DNA of 6,970 bases from Clostridia bacterium (GTDB lineage Bacteria; Bacillota; Clostridia; Oscillospirales; Acutalibacteraceae). Position 1 is the stretch's first letter. Every line of letters begins with the position of its first letter. The stretch covers positions 1-6,970 of the forward strand of contig CAAEIG010000204.1 in NCBI GenBank assembly GCA_900755895.1, written 5' to 3'. The position numbers and the translations under genes are program-made. Positions 1 to 6,882 of the stretch are shown piece by piece. The notes under the pieces were generated by a model, which saw only the letters and a program-made list of their open reading frames with translations, was not told the DNA's origin and ran no database searches.

Positions 1-1
1 A

Positions 2-433
2 ATCGAAGTTCCGTATCAGCCCTCTGTCACCATTACTGATCTGAAACAGAAAGATGGCAGCATCGGCAAAGTCTCGATCGACCGTGTCAGCCTGAGCTGC
101 AAGGTGTATGAAGGCGCTACTGACAGCTCAATGTCCAAAGGAGCTGGTCACTATACCTCGTCTGGCATCTATACCGGCAACATTGGTCTGTTCGGCCACA
201 ATCGTGGCAGCCATGCCTATTTTGCTAAGCTGAAGAATGTGAAGATCGGTGACATCGTGGAGTACAAGACCGCGATCGGCACCAAGACCTACCAAGTGAC
301 TTTTGTCGGGTCCATCTCCTATACCGACTATTCGTACCTGAATGAGATGGGAGATAACCGAATTACCTTGATCACTTGTATCGCTAACCAGCCCTCTCTG
401 CGTCTGTGCGTGCAGGCAGTAGAGATTCGATAA
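2..433 (+). CDS. Sortase, C-terminal part (class D-like), truncated by left window edge
   Basis: This is a transpeptidase that would cleave an LPxTG-type motif and join the substrate to the cell wall or to another subunit. The open frame runs from base 2, and the visible 143 residues contain the whole catalytic core. The catalytic His is in GLFGHNRG (visible residue 66, bases 197-199), the catalytic Cys is in TLITC (residue 126, bases 377-379), and the Arg is in SLRLCVQA (residue 134, bases 401-403). The segment VYEGATDSSMSKGAGHY is typical of sortase beta-barrels. The GTG at 104 lies inside the domain and is not the true start. The N-terminus, with any membrane anchor, is upstream of the window. 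The motifs fit class D-like clostridial sortases best, but the class assignment is tentative. The next gene starts 18 bp downstream, which suggests co-transcription. The LPKTG protein at 1667-6850 is the obvious candidate substrate, by inference. Confidence 0.9.
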   Translation: MEVPYQPSVTITDLKQKDGSIGKVSIDRVSLSCKVYEGATDSSMSKGAGHYTSSGIYTGNIGLFGHNRGSHAYFAKLKNVKIGDIVEYKTAIGTKTYQVTFVGSISYTDYSYLNEMGDNRITLITCIANQPSLRLCVQAVEIR

Positions 434-440
434 ATGAACT

Positions 441-446
441 GGAGGA
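441..446 (+). promoter_or_regulatory. Ribosome binding site that sets the start of the RHH-like gene
   Basis: GGAGGA lies 5 bases before the ATG at 452. It falls downstream of the alternative in-frame ATG at 434, which directly abuts the sortase stop codon and has no good Shine-Dalgarno sequence. The start at 452 is therefore preferred. Confidence 0.8.
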
Positions 447-451
447 ACACT

Positions 452-637
452 ATGAAAACCAATAAGCCCCGCAATCGTGAGAGTCGTACCAAGCCCATCC
501 CCACCGAGTCCAGCGTAGCCATTCGGCTGCGCCTGCCTCGCGAGTCCTATGACCAGATGAGAGATCTGGTTAAGAACAGGCGGGCAACCAAGGAAGACAT
601 CTTCCTGCGTGGCCTCCAGGCCTACTGCAATCAGTAA
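452..637 (+). CDS. Small ribbon-helix-helix-like protein, possible regulator
   Basis: This is a 61-residue basic protein beginning MKTNKPRNRE. After a charged N-terminal tail it has a short strand-like stretch (SVAIRLRLP, residues 21-29), a predicted helix (about 30-43) and a second predicted helix (about 47-58, KEDIFLRGLQAY). A single strand followed by two helices is the layout of CopG/Arc-type ribbon-helix-helix DNA-binding proteins, which act as dimers and insert the strand into the major groove. The assignment rests on this pattern only. It sits between the sortase (18 bp upstream) and the stalk-domain gene (62 bp downstream), so a role as local regulator is plausible, with the dyad at 1622-1638 as one possible target. 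It could instead be an unrelated small cargo protein. The start at 452 is chosen over 434 because of the GGAGGA at 441-446. Confidence 0.7.
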   Translation: MKTNKPRNRESRTKPIPTESSVAIRLRLPRESYDQMRDLVKNRRATKEDIFLRGLQAYCNQ

Positions 638-699
638 TTCATCCCTACGCCTTTCCCCCGCAGAGAGTGGCTGGAATACACTTGATGAGGTGAAAGAAA

Positions 700-1545
700 A
701 TGAAGAGAATCGGATCCTTTATCGCCGGTCTTCTGGTCGGCACCATGCTCTTTGGCGGCTCCGTGGCCTATGCGGCCGGCGTCGTTGCTGAGCTGAGCAG
801 CCATCGGTTCTTTGTCGATGGTCAGGAAGTGAAGATGACCGCATACGCTATCAACGGCAACAACTATGTGATGCTCCGCGATATCGGCAAGGCGGTTGGT
901 TTCAATGTTCATTGGGACAGCACCAACGGCTGTGTCCAGATTGAGAGCGATAAGCCGTATACCGGCACAGCTCCCGTGAAGACGCAGAGCGTGGCAGTGG
1001 GAGCTAAGAAAGCTGACTACACACAGGCGGATGTCATGCCCGAGCCCAAGGCGGGCGACAAGATCCCCTGCAGCGACGGCTATGTGTATGAGATCACCGA
1101 TGTGAGCAAGTACCAGAACAGTATGTTCGCTACGCAGGAAACTGACACCCTGCCGGACCCCACCTGTGACTGGAGCCTGCTGGATCAGCCGACTCTGCCC
1201 GAACCCGAGGCGAACCACTTCACTTCCGGTGGTAAGGAGTACATGTTCGTGCGCAACCTCTTTGAGACCCGTCGCATGCAGTACACCCTCTATAACGCCA
1301 TCGGCGACAATCCGCAGACCTGGCAGAACGGAAAGCCCGTAACCAGAGCGGATGGCAGCCCTCTTGTGACCGTGAAGCTGTCTATTCCCGAAAGCGTGGC
1401 AGCCAACAGCTTCTGGCCCTGGCGTTCCGACCAGATCGTCGAACTTTTCAATTCCTGCCCTCCCGGCGAGTACGCCTTTGAGGCATGGGATGTCTATTGT
1501 GACGGAGCCTTCCAGTACACGGAATATTACATCTCCGTAAAATGA
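700..1545 (+). CDS. Secreted protein with copper-amine-oxidase-N-like (stalk) domain and an unidentified C-terminal region
   Basis: This is an exported 281-residue protein. A Sec signal peptide occupies about residues 1-25 (basic MKR, hydrophobic core, cleavage near AYA/AG). Residues about 33-82 match the 'copper amine oxidase N-terminal-like' or stalk domain common on Firmicute surface proteins, with FVDGQEV, then NNYVMLRDIGKAVGF, then a WD and a closing VQIES strand. Despite its name this domain is not evidence of amine oxidase activity. A low-complexity linker follows (about 85-125). Residues 126-281 are a region I do not recognise, rich in aromatic residues. The five Cys residues are C78, C124, C156, C253 and C267. 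There is no membrane anchor or sorting motif, so it is probably released or held non-covalently. The start is supported by AGGTG at 688-692, 7 bases before the ATG. It is the last gene before the terminator at 1568-1602. Its role is unknown; an accessory factor for the sortase/adhesin system is inference from position. Confidence 0.85.
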   Translation: MKRIGSFIAGLLVGTMLFGGSVAYAAGVVAELSSHRFFVDGQEVKMTAYAINGNNYVMLRDIGKAVGFNVHWDSTNGCVQIESDKPYTGTAPVKTQSVAVGAKKADYTQADVMPEPKAGDKIPCSDGYVYEITDVSKYQNSMFATQETDTLPDPTCDWSLLDQPTLPEPEANHFTSGGKEYMFVRNLFETRRMQYTLYNAIGDNPQTWQNGKPVTRADGSPLVTVKLSIPESVAANSFWPWRSDQIVELFNSCPPGEYAFEAWDVYCDGAFQYTEYYISVK

Positions 1546-1567
1546 AAACTGAATATTGTTCCCTGCG

Positions 1568-1602
1568 GAGGCAGTGTGCTGAAATACGCACACTGCCTTT
1601 TT
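1568..1602 (+). terminator. Strong rho-independent terminator after the stalk-domain gene
   Basis: A perfect inverted repeat GGCAGTGTGC (1570-1579) / GCACACTGCC (1588-1597) encloses an 8-base loop and is followed by a run of five T (1598-1602). An outer A-T pair (1569/1598) extends the stem to 11 bp. It begins 22 bases after the stop codon and separates the upstream genes from the adhesin gene. Confidence 0.93.
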
Positions 1603-1621
1603 CCATACCGATCCAACCCAA

Positions 1622-1638
1622 GAATGCTTTATGCATTC
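1622..1638. promoter_or_regulatory. Perfect dyad upstream of the adhesin gene, possible operator or leader hairpin
   Basis: GAATGC (1622-1627) and GCATTC (1633-1638) are perfect inverted repeats around the 5-base centre TTTAT. The dyad lies in the 64-bp gap between the terminator and the adhesin start. It is followed by a -10-like GATAAT at 1641-1646, but I see no convincing -35 box at the right distance. It has no T tract, so it is not a terminator. It could be an operator for a dimeric regulator such as the RHH-like protein, or a hairpin in the mRNA leader. The role is inferred. Confidence 0.4.
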
Positions 1639-1652
1639 ACGATAATAAGCAC

Positions 1653-1658
1653 GGAGGT
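1653..1658 (+). promoter_or_regulatory. Ribosome binding site of the adhesin gene
   Basis: GGAGGT lies 8 bases before the ATG at 1667. This is near-consensus and fits high translation. It fixes the start, which is directly followed by a good signal peptide. Confidence 0.85.
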
Positions 1659-1666
1659 CAATCAAA

Positions 1667-4600
1667 ATGAAAAAACGAGTTGTTTCGATGCTTCTCGCAG
1701 TTGTCATGATGCTTGGTATGTTTCCAGGCACAGCTCTGGCAGCCGGTTCTGTCGAAGAGGCGCTTGGAGAAGTCAACATCTACAACGGCGAGCAGAAGCT
1801 CAGTTACCTGTCGATCAACGGCAGAGTGCGTGAGCTGATCTATACCTACTACAACTATGTGGATCGCAACGGTCAGACGAAAGAAATCCCTGCGTACTGC
1901 GTCAACCCCAATATCAAGGGTGTACCTCAGACTGTTGCTCCCGGTGAGAGCATCAAGTACCTCGCCAACGAAATCGGCAGTGATCCCAAAGTCATGGGCA
2001 TCATTGCAAATGGCTATCCCCATCGCAGTCTGAGCGAACTCAAGCTGGAGAATAAGTATCAGGCATACTATGCGACCAAAATGGCGCTCTGGGCGTACTT
2101 GCTGCCCAACTGGGACATCAACAACATGAAGGTCAACCCCAATCTGACCGGAGTGGAGCTGGAGCGTGCCAATAAGATGCTGGCAGCCGTGAAGGATATC
2201 TACCGTCGCGGCACCGTATGGAGCACTGCCCTTTCTCCTAATGTCACGGTGGAAGCCGACCAGGAGACCGCCTATCCTGCAACCATCAATGGTCAGGAAT
2301 ATCTCCAGCAGATCTTCACGGTCACTTCTGAAACCTGGGTGTGCAACTACGCTGTAAATGTTGCCTTTAGCGATCCCTCTGCGGTTCCTGCCGGCACGAA
2401 GATCGTTGATATGGACAACAAGGAAATTGATGTCATCACCACCAAGGCCACCGGAAAGGGATATGCCGGACAGTTCAAGGTCCTGTATCCTGCCAGCGCA
2501 GTCGATGGACAGAGCGGCAGCGTCCAACTGAGCTTTCGTACCAATGTCTATAAGTACGCCATCTACTACGCTGTGTGCGCCGAGAAGGACAAGTATGGCA
2601 ACCTGCAAAATTACATGTGCGATACCGATCCGACCACGCCTCTGGCTCTGACGGCATACAGCAACTACACCGACACCCCTAAAGAGGAACCCACCGAGAC
2701 CAGCATGAAAATCCTCAAGTACGAGGAAGGCACGACCATCCCCCTGAAGGGCGCGATGTTTGAAGTGGTTGATCCCGAAGGCGCATCGGTCGGAACCTTT
2801 GCCACCAACTCCAAGGGCCAAATCGTTATTCCTCTTACTCTGGCCGGCAACTACACCGTCTATGAGTGCGAAGCCCCTAATGGCTACCTGCTTAGCGAGG
2901 AACCCGCCCAGAATGTCAAAGTTGAGTACGGCAAGCAGGCTACGGTGACTTTTGAAAATGCTCCGTATGGCAACCTAATGGTGAAGAAGTACTCCGACTC
3001 CGGTATGCAGCTGCCCGGTGCCGCGATTCGAATCGAGCACATTGAGTCCGGTGCCGTATATACCGGAGAAACCAATTATGCCGGTACTGCTGTTTTCACC
3101 GAGATCAAGCCTGGCGCTTATCGCATCCAGGAGATCGCAGCGCCTGCCGGCTATATCAAATCCGATGAAGTCTATACTGCAACCGTCATCTCCGGCGACA
3201 CTGTGGAAATTCCTATCGTGAACGAGGAGAAACCCGGCCTGCGTGTGATCAAGTATGACTCTAAGACTCACGAGGCTCTGCCCAATATCTCCTTTGAAAT
3301 TTCCAAAGATGCACAGTCTCTGGGCACCTTCCAGACTGATGAATTCGGCGAGATCCTGTTAACCGATCTGGAACCCGGCACCTACCTTGTAAAGGAAGTC
3401 GCTACCGACTCCTCTCACATCATCAATTCCACACCTCAGCAGATTGAGCTGGAAGGCTCCGATGGCATTCTGGAGTTGATCTTCTTCAATGATCAGAAGC
3501 CGGGTATCCATCTTGTAAAGCTGGACAGCACCACCTTGGAGCCTCTGCCCAACGCACGGTTCCGTATTGAGCTTGTCGGTGGCACCTTCTCCAAGGAGTA
3601 CACCACCGACGCAAATGGCGAGATCGACCTGACCGATCTGGAGCCTGGTGCCTACAAGGTGACGGAGCAGGCCGCGCCGGATGGCTACCTGATTGATGAC
3701 GCCACTCGTGTCATCCAGATTAACGGTAACGAAAATGCCCAGTTCGTGTTCACCAACACCCAGAAGCCCAGCTTCCGTCTGGTGAAGCTGGATAGCTACA
3801 GCGGCCTCGGCCTCGCTGGTGCGACCTTCAGAATTGCGCAGATTGAGGACGGCTCGCATTACCTGGATCGCGTAACTGACACCAAGGGCGAAATCAACAT
3901 CTCCGATCTGGAACCCGGCATTTACTCCGTGGTGGAGATGGATGCTCCGGAAGGATATGTGAAGGACTCCCGTGAGTATCATGTGGAGCTGTTCCCCGGT
4001 CAGAACAGCGAACTGGTCGTTTCCAATGATCGGATGCCCAATTTGGAGATCCTAAAAACTGATGCCATTACTGGAAAGCCTGTCGCCGATGTGACCTTTA
4101 CCGTCAAGCGTGTGGATTCTTCCACACTGACCACCGTGACCTCTGACGGGAATGGCCGCTGCTATCTGGAAAAGCTGATGCCCGGTGTCTATGAGATCTG
4201 GGAGCAGTCAGTACCCGATGGCTATCTGCTCAACGAAGCACATCAGATGATCACGCTGTTTCCCAACAGGACTGGCACCGTCCAGTTCCAGAACTATCCC
4301 AAGCCCACCCTGACAGTCAATAAGATCGACAGCATTACCGGCGATCCCATTAAGGGTGCGAAGTTCAATGTTACTTTCCGTTCCGATAAGACCTCTACCG
4401 GTGAGATTCGTGATCTTGGTACCTACTACTCGGATGAGAACGGTCAGTTCTTCATCGATAAGCTGGATGACGGCTGGTACACCATCACCGAGCTGGAGCC
4501 TGCTGCGGGCTATTCCATCAAAGATCCCACTTCCCAGCAGGTCTATGTGGAAGCGGGGCGCGGCAAGGTCGTCACTTTTGAGAACACCCCCCTGAGCGCC

Positions 4601-6850
4601 ATCATCGTCAAGAAGGTAGACTCCAGCACCGGTGATCCTCTTCAGGGTGCATGGTTCCGCGTGCGGTTCCTTGGCGGCACCTCCGGTACTGGAGGCACAG
4701 TCATCGCTGAGCGTCAGACTTCTTCCAACGGCACTTTCATCCTCACAGGTCTGAAGGCTGGCACCTATGTCGTTGAGGAGATCTCCGCACCAGACGGCTA
4801 TGTGCTGAGCGAAAACGATATTCAGACGGTATATTTGAGTGGCAACGAACAGGATGTCATCACCGTCACCTTCGGGAATGAGGCCAAGGGTAGTGTCCTG
4901 ATTAAAAAGATTGATGCAATTACCCGCGAGCCTCTGTCCGATGTGGAATTCATGGTCACAGAGTCCAACGGCACCGTCGTGGGCAACAGAAACGGTAAGT
5001 ATGTAACCAATAGCGTCGGCACCATTCTGATCGATGGCCTTGATCCCAACACTACACTGGTCATCAAGGAAGTGCGTGCAAAATCCGGCTATGTCCTGGA
5101 CGACACGCCACAGACCGTCAAAGTGCGCTCCCACGAGGTCGTGACGGTGGAGTTCCGCAATCAGCCTCTCGGCGGCCTGCGCATTGTGAAACTGGACAGT
5201 GTTACTCGCAAGCCTCTGGCAGGCGTTGAGTTCCGTGTGGCTTACGCCGATGGCAGCTATGTGCCTGATGAAGGTGGCAAGCTGTCTTCCAACGGGATCT
5301 ATCGGACGGACGAAAACGGTGAGATCTTGATCAGCGGCATCGTTGGCACGCTGGTCGTCACAGAGACGAAGACCATCTCCGGCTATGTGATCGATGAAGA
5401 GACCAGATCCCAGACCGTCGTAATCGATCCCGATGATCTTCAGACGCTGACCTTCTATAACAGACCTGCTGGTGGTCTCCAGATCATCAAATCTGATGAG
5501 GATACCAGCGCACGCATCAAGGGTGTCAAATTCGAGGTTCGGAAGATCAACGGCGAGATCCTTGGCACCTACACGACTGACCGCAACGGTGTCATCAGCA
5601 TCCCCAATGCGGAGAATGGATGGTATACCATCACAGAGCTGAAGGCAGCCGAGGGCTACGAGCTGGATGCCACGCCCGTCAATGTCTGCGTCAAGGACGG
5701 TGAGACCACCACGGTGGAGATCACCAATCAGCGCATGGCGTCGATTATGATCCATAAGGTCGATGCGGCTACCGGCGAGGGTATCTATGGTGTCAAGTTC
5801 GTCCTGTACGATGCAGGCAAGAATCCCATTGGCGAGTATGCGACGGATCAGGATGGCTACATCTACATTGATGACGAGCTGACTCCCGGCAAGTACTATA
5901 TCCGTGAACTGGAGGCGGCCGAGGGCTACATCCGCGATGAGCAGTACAAAACCGTCTATGTTGAGGCGGGTAAGTGCGCGCAGATCGAATGGGAGAACAG
6001 CGCTGTAACCGGTCAGATCCAGGTCCGCAAGTATAGTGCTGACGATAACCTCGTCACTGGCCAGCGCGCCGGCTCTGCTCTGGAAGGCGCGGTGTTTGAG
6101 ATCACGCAGGCCCGTTCCGGTAAGGTCGTGGGCTATATTGTGACCGATGCACGCGGCGTCGCCGCTTCCGATCCTCTGCCTCTGGGCCGCTACTTTGTTA
6201 CGGAGGTGTCCGCACCCAAGTACTATCAGCTCAGCAGTGAGAAGATGGAGGCCGAGATCGAGTATCCAAACCAGATCATCAAACTCTCCGCCTACAACAA
6301 GTCCGCCAATCTCGGCGTGACCATTAAGAAGACCGGCAACCGCGAGGTACAGCCCGGACAGGTCATGAGCTATGACTTCTCCGGTATCGGCAACACCTCC
6401 AATGTTGCGCTGAACAGTTTCTTCTGGCATGACCGTATTCCGACCGATGCCACACGCGCAATCAGCGTGACCACCGGTACCTACAATGCGAGGCTTTATT
6501 ACAAGGTCACCTTCAAGACCAATCTGAGCGATTACCGGACTCTGGCCAGCAACCTGCTGACCTCCAACAACTACTCTCTGAGCCTCAATGCAGCAACCCT
6601 CGGCCTTGCTCAGGGCGAGTATGTCACGGATGTCCGGTTCGAGTTCGGCACCGTGCCCAGCGGCTTTGCGTCCGTGGTGAAGCCCACCATGCGTGTGCAG
6701 GTGCTTGGCACCGTGAGCAACGGCTACCAAATCATCAACAGAGCTGATGTGGGTGGTCAGTACCTCAACGAGTGGCAGACGGCCAAGGCCACCTGGGTCA
6801 CCACCGTCTGTCGCTTCAACAACAACCCGCTTCCCAAGACCGGATATTGA
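1667..6850 (+). CDS. Giant multi-CnaB-repeat surface adhesin/pilin-like protein ending in LPKTGY
   Basis: This 1727-residue exported protein probably forms a rod that presents an adhesive head away from the cell. Domains in order: signal peptide (about 1-25, basic MKKR, hydrophobic core, cleavage near ALA/AG); a thioester-domain-like head (about 30-340, C78 in AYCVNP and ATKMALWAY at 136-144); thirteen CnaB/SpaA-type domains (about 346-1545), each with a candidate Lys/Glu/Asn isopeptide triad; a DUF11-like domain (about 1549-1715); and the sortase motif LPKTG at 1722-1726, then Y1727 and the stop. The membrane-spanning segment and basic tail that normally follow LPxTG are missing, so anchoring by the classical route is unexpected. 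The Gln expected in the thioester motif is Lys (K138). The gene lies between two strong terminators and has a near-consensus ribosome site. A sortase is encoded upstream. The overall family is clear; the ligand is unknown. A role as pilus backbone is possible, but no clear pilin motif is seen. Confidence 0.93.
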   Translation: MKKRVVSMLLAVVMMLGMFPGTALAAGSVEEALGEVNIYNGEQKLSYLSINGRVRELIYTYYNYVDRNGQTKEIPAYCVNPNIKGVPQTVAPGESIKYLANEIGSDPKVMGIIANGYPHRSLSELKLENKYQAYYATKMALWAYLLPNWDINNMKVNPNLTGVELERANKMLAAVKDIYRRGTVWSTALSPNVTVEADQETAYPATINGQEYLQQIFTVTSETWVCNYAVNVAFSDPSAVPAGTKIVDMDNKEIDVITTKATGKGYAGQFKVLYPASAVDGQSGSVQLSFRTNVYKYAIYYAVCAEKDKYGNLQNYMCDTDPTTPLALTAYSNYTDTPKEEPTETSMKILKYEEGTTIPLKGAMFEVVDPEGASVGTFATNSKGQIVIPLTLAGNYTVYECEAPNGYLLSEEPAQNVKVEYGKQATVTFENAPYGNLMVKKYSDSGMQLPGAAIRIEHIESGAVYTGETNYAGTAVFTEIKPGAYRIQEIAAPAGYIKSDEVYTATVISGDTVEIPIVNEEKPGLRVIKYDSKTHEALPNISFEISKDAQSLGTFQTDEFGEILLTDLEPGTYLVKEVATDSSHIINSTPQQIELEGSDGILELIFFNDQKPGIHLVKLDSTTLEPLPNARFRIELVGGTFSKEYTTDANGEIDLTDLEPGAYKVTEQAAPDGYLIDDATRVIQINGNENAQFVFTNTQKPSFRLVKLDSYSGLGLAGATFRIAQIEDGSHYLDRVTDTKGEINISDLEPGIYSVVEMDAPEGYVKDSREYHVELFPGQNSELVVSNDRMPNLEILKTDAITGKPVADVTFTVKRVDSSTLTTVTSDGNGRCYLEKLMPGVYEIWEQSVPDGYLLNEAHQMITLFPNRTGTVQFQNYPKPTLTVNKIDSITGDPIKGAKFNVTFRSDKTSTGEIRDLGTYYSDENGQFFIDKLDDGWYTITELEPAAGYSIKDPTSQQVYVEAGRGKVVTFENTPLSAIIVKKVDSSTGDPLQGAWFRVRFLGGTSGTGGTVIAERQTSSNGTFILTGLKAGTYVVEEISAPDGYVLSENDIQTVYLSGNEQDVITVTFGNEAKGSVLIKKIDAITREPLSDVEFMVTESNGTVVGNRNGKYVTNSVGTILIDGLDPNTTLVIKEVRAKSGYVLDDTPQTVKVRSHEVVTVEFRNQPLGGLRIVKLDSVTRKPLAGVEFRVAYADGSYVPDEGGKLSSNGIYRTDENGEILISGIVGTLVVTETKTISGYVIDEETRSQTVVIDPDDLQTLTFYNRPAGGLQIIKSDEDTSARIKGVKFEVRKINGEILGTYTTDRNGVISIPNAENGWYTITELKAAEGYELDATPVNVCVKDGETTTVEITNQRMASIMIHKVDAATGEGIYGVKFVLYDAGKNPIGEYATDQDGYIYIDDELTPGKYYIRELEAAEGYIRDEQYKTVYVEAGKCAQIEWENSAVTGQIQVRKYSADDNLVTGQRAGSALEGAVFEITQARSGKVVGYIVTDARGVAASDPLPLGRYFVTEVSAPKYYQLSSEKMEAEIEYPNQIIKLSAYNKSANLGVTIKKTGNREVQPGQVMSYDFSGIGNTSNVALNSFFWHDRIPTDATRAISVTTGTYNARLYYKVTFKTNLSDYRTLASNLLTSNNYSLSLNAATLGLAQGEYVTDVRFEFGTVPSGFASVVKPTMRVQVLGTVSNGYQIINRADVGGQYLNEWQTAKATWVTTVCRFNNNPLPKTGY
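1754..2686 (+). other. Thioester-domain-like N-terminal head of the adhesin (residues ~30-340)
   Basis: In Gram-positive thioester adhesins a Cys in a YC motif bonds to a Gln in a TQxAIW-type motif, and the reactive bond lets the tip attach covalently to host or surface amines. Here the Cys is present (C78 in AYCVNP), and the second motif is recognisable as ATKMALWAY, but the Gln position is Lys (K138, bases 2078-2080, AAA). The rest of the head (about 185-335) is strand-rich and carries three more Cys (C226, C304, C318) that could form a disulfide. Domain identity is inferred from motif order and position. Either the head no longer forms the thioester or it belongs to a subfamily with other chemistry. 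Confidence 0.65.
2702..6301 (+). repeat. Thirteen tandem CnaB/SpaA-type domain repeats within the adhesin
   Basis: Each unit reads roughly as K-x-D, then L-x-GA-x-F, a G-rich turn, PG-x-Y-x-V-x-E, AP-x-GY and a final F-x-N. The candidate isopeptide triads (Lys/Glu/Asn) are 351/400/431, 441/489/519, 529/577/608, 618/667/697, 707/757/787, 797/846/876, 886/942/973, 983/1038/1071, 1081/1135/1165, 1175/1233/1265, 1275/1324/1354, 1364/1414/1444 and 1455/1513/1544. In CnaB domains such a Lys-Asn isopeptide bond, helped by Glu, stiffens the fold against force and proteases. The distance from each Asn to the next Lys is 10 residues at every junction except the last, which is 11. Units 1-6, 11 and 12 are about 88-91 residues long; units 7-10 and 13 are longer because of inserted loops. 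The repeats have diverged at the nucleotide level. Confidence 0.9.
6311..6847 (+). other. DUF11-like C-terminal domain of the adhesin and terminal LPKTGY sorting motif
   Basis: Residues about 1549-1715 differ from the CnaB repeats. The pattern VTIKKTG, then VQPGQVMSYDF, then GNTSNVAL, then HDRIPTD, and late YQIINRADVGG resembles DUF11-type surface domains. K1555, D1589 and N1691 sit where such domains can form an isopeptide bond, which is a guess from alignment by eye. A short Asn-rich stretch (FNNNP) leads to LPKTG (bases 6830-6844) and a final Tyr. No hydrophobic stretch or basic tail follows in this frame or in the other two forward frames. Confidence 0.65.
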
Positions 6851-6876
6851 TCTCGAGAGAGGTCGTTTCCTATAAC
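6847..6876 (+). promoter_or_regulatory. Weak promoter-like boxes overlapping the adhesin stop codon
   Basis: TTGATC (6847-6852) and TATAAC (6871-6876) are 18 bp apart and resemble a sigma-A promoter (4 of 6 and 5 of 6 matches). The terminator stem begins 7 bases after the -10-like box. Chance occurrence is quite possible. Confidence 0.2.
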
Positions 6877-6882
6877 CCCCGC

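Noticed and set aside
434..451. In-frame ATG at 434 as start of the RHH-like gene
   Set aside because: It directly follows the sortase stop and has no Shine-Dalgarno sequence, whereas GGAGGA at 441-446 is well placed for the ATG at 452.
631..1779. 382-codon minus-strand frame opposite the stalk-domain gene
   Set aside because: Same codon-phase mirror effect; it runs through a strong + strand terminator and has no recognisable domain, while the + strand gene has a signal peptide and a domain.
1658..2821. 387-codon minus-strand frame over the adhesin N-terminus
   Set aside because: Mirror of the sense codons in the same phase; no domain or good ribosome site noted.
2702..6301. CRISPR-like or other non-coding DNA repeat array
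   Set aside because: The periodicity is at the protein level (about 90 codons); there are no short, identical, evenly spaced DNA repeats with spacers.
6851..6858. TCTCGAGA palindrome just after the adhesin stop
   Set aside because: An 8-base palindrome is expected by chance and has no partner or context suggesting a site.
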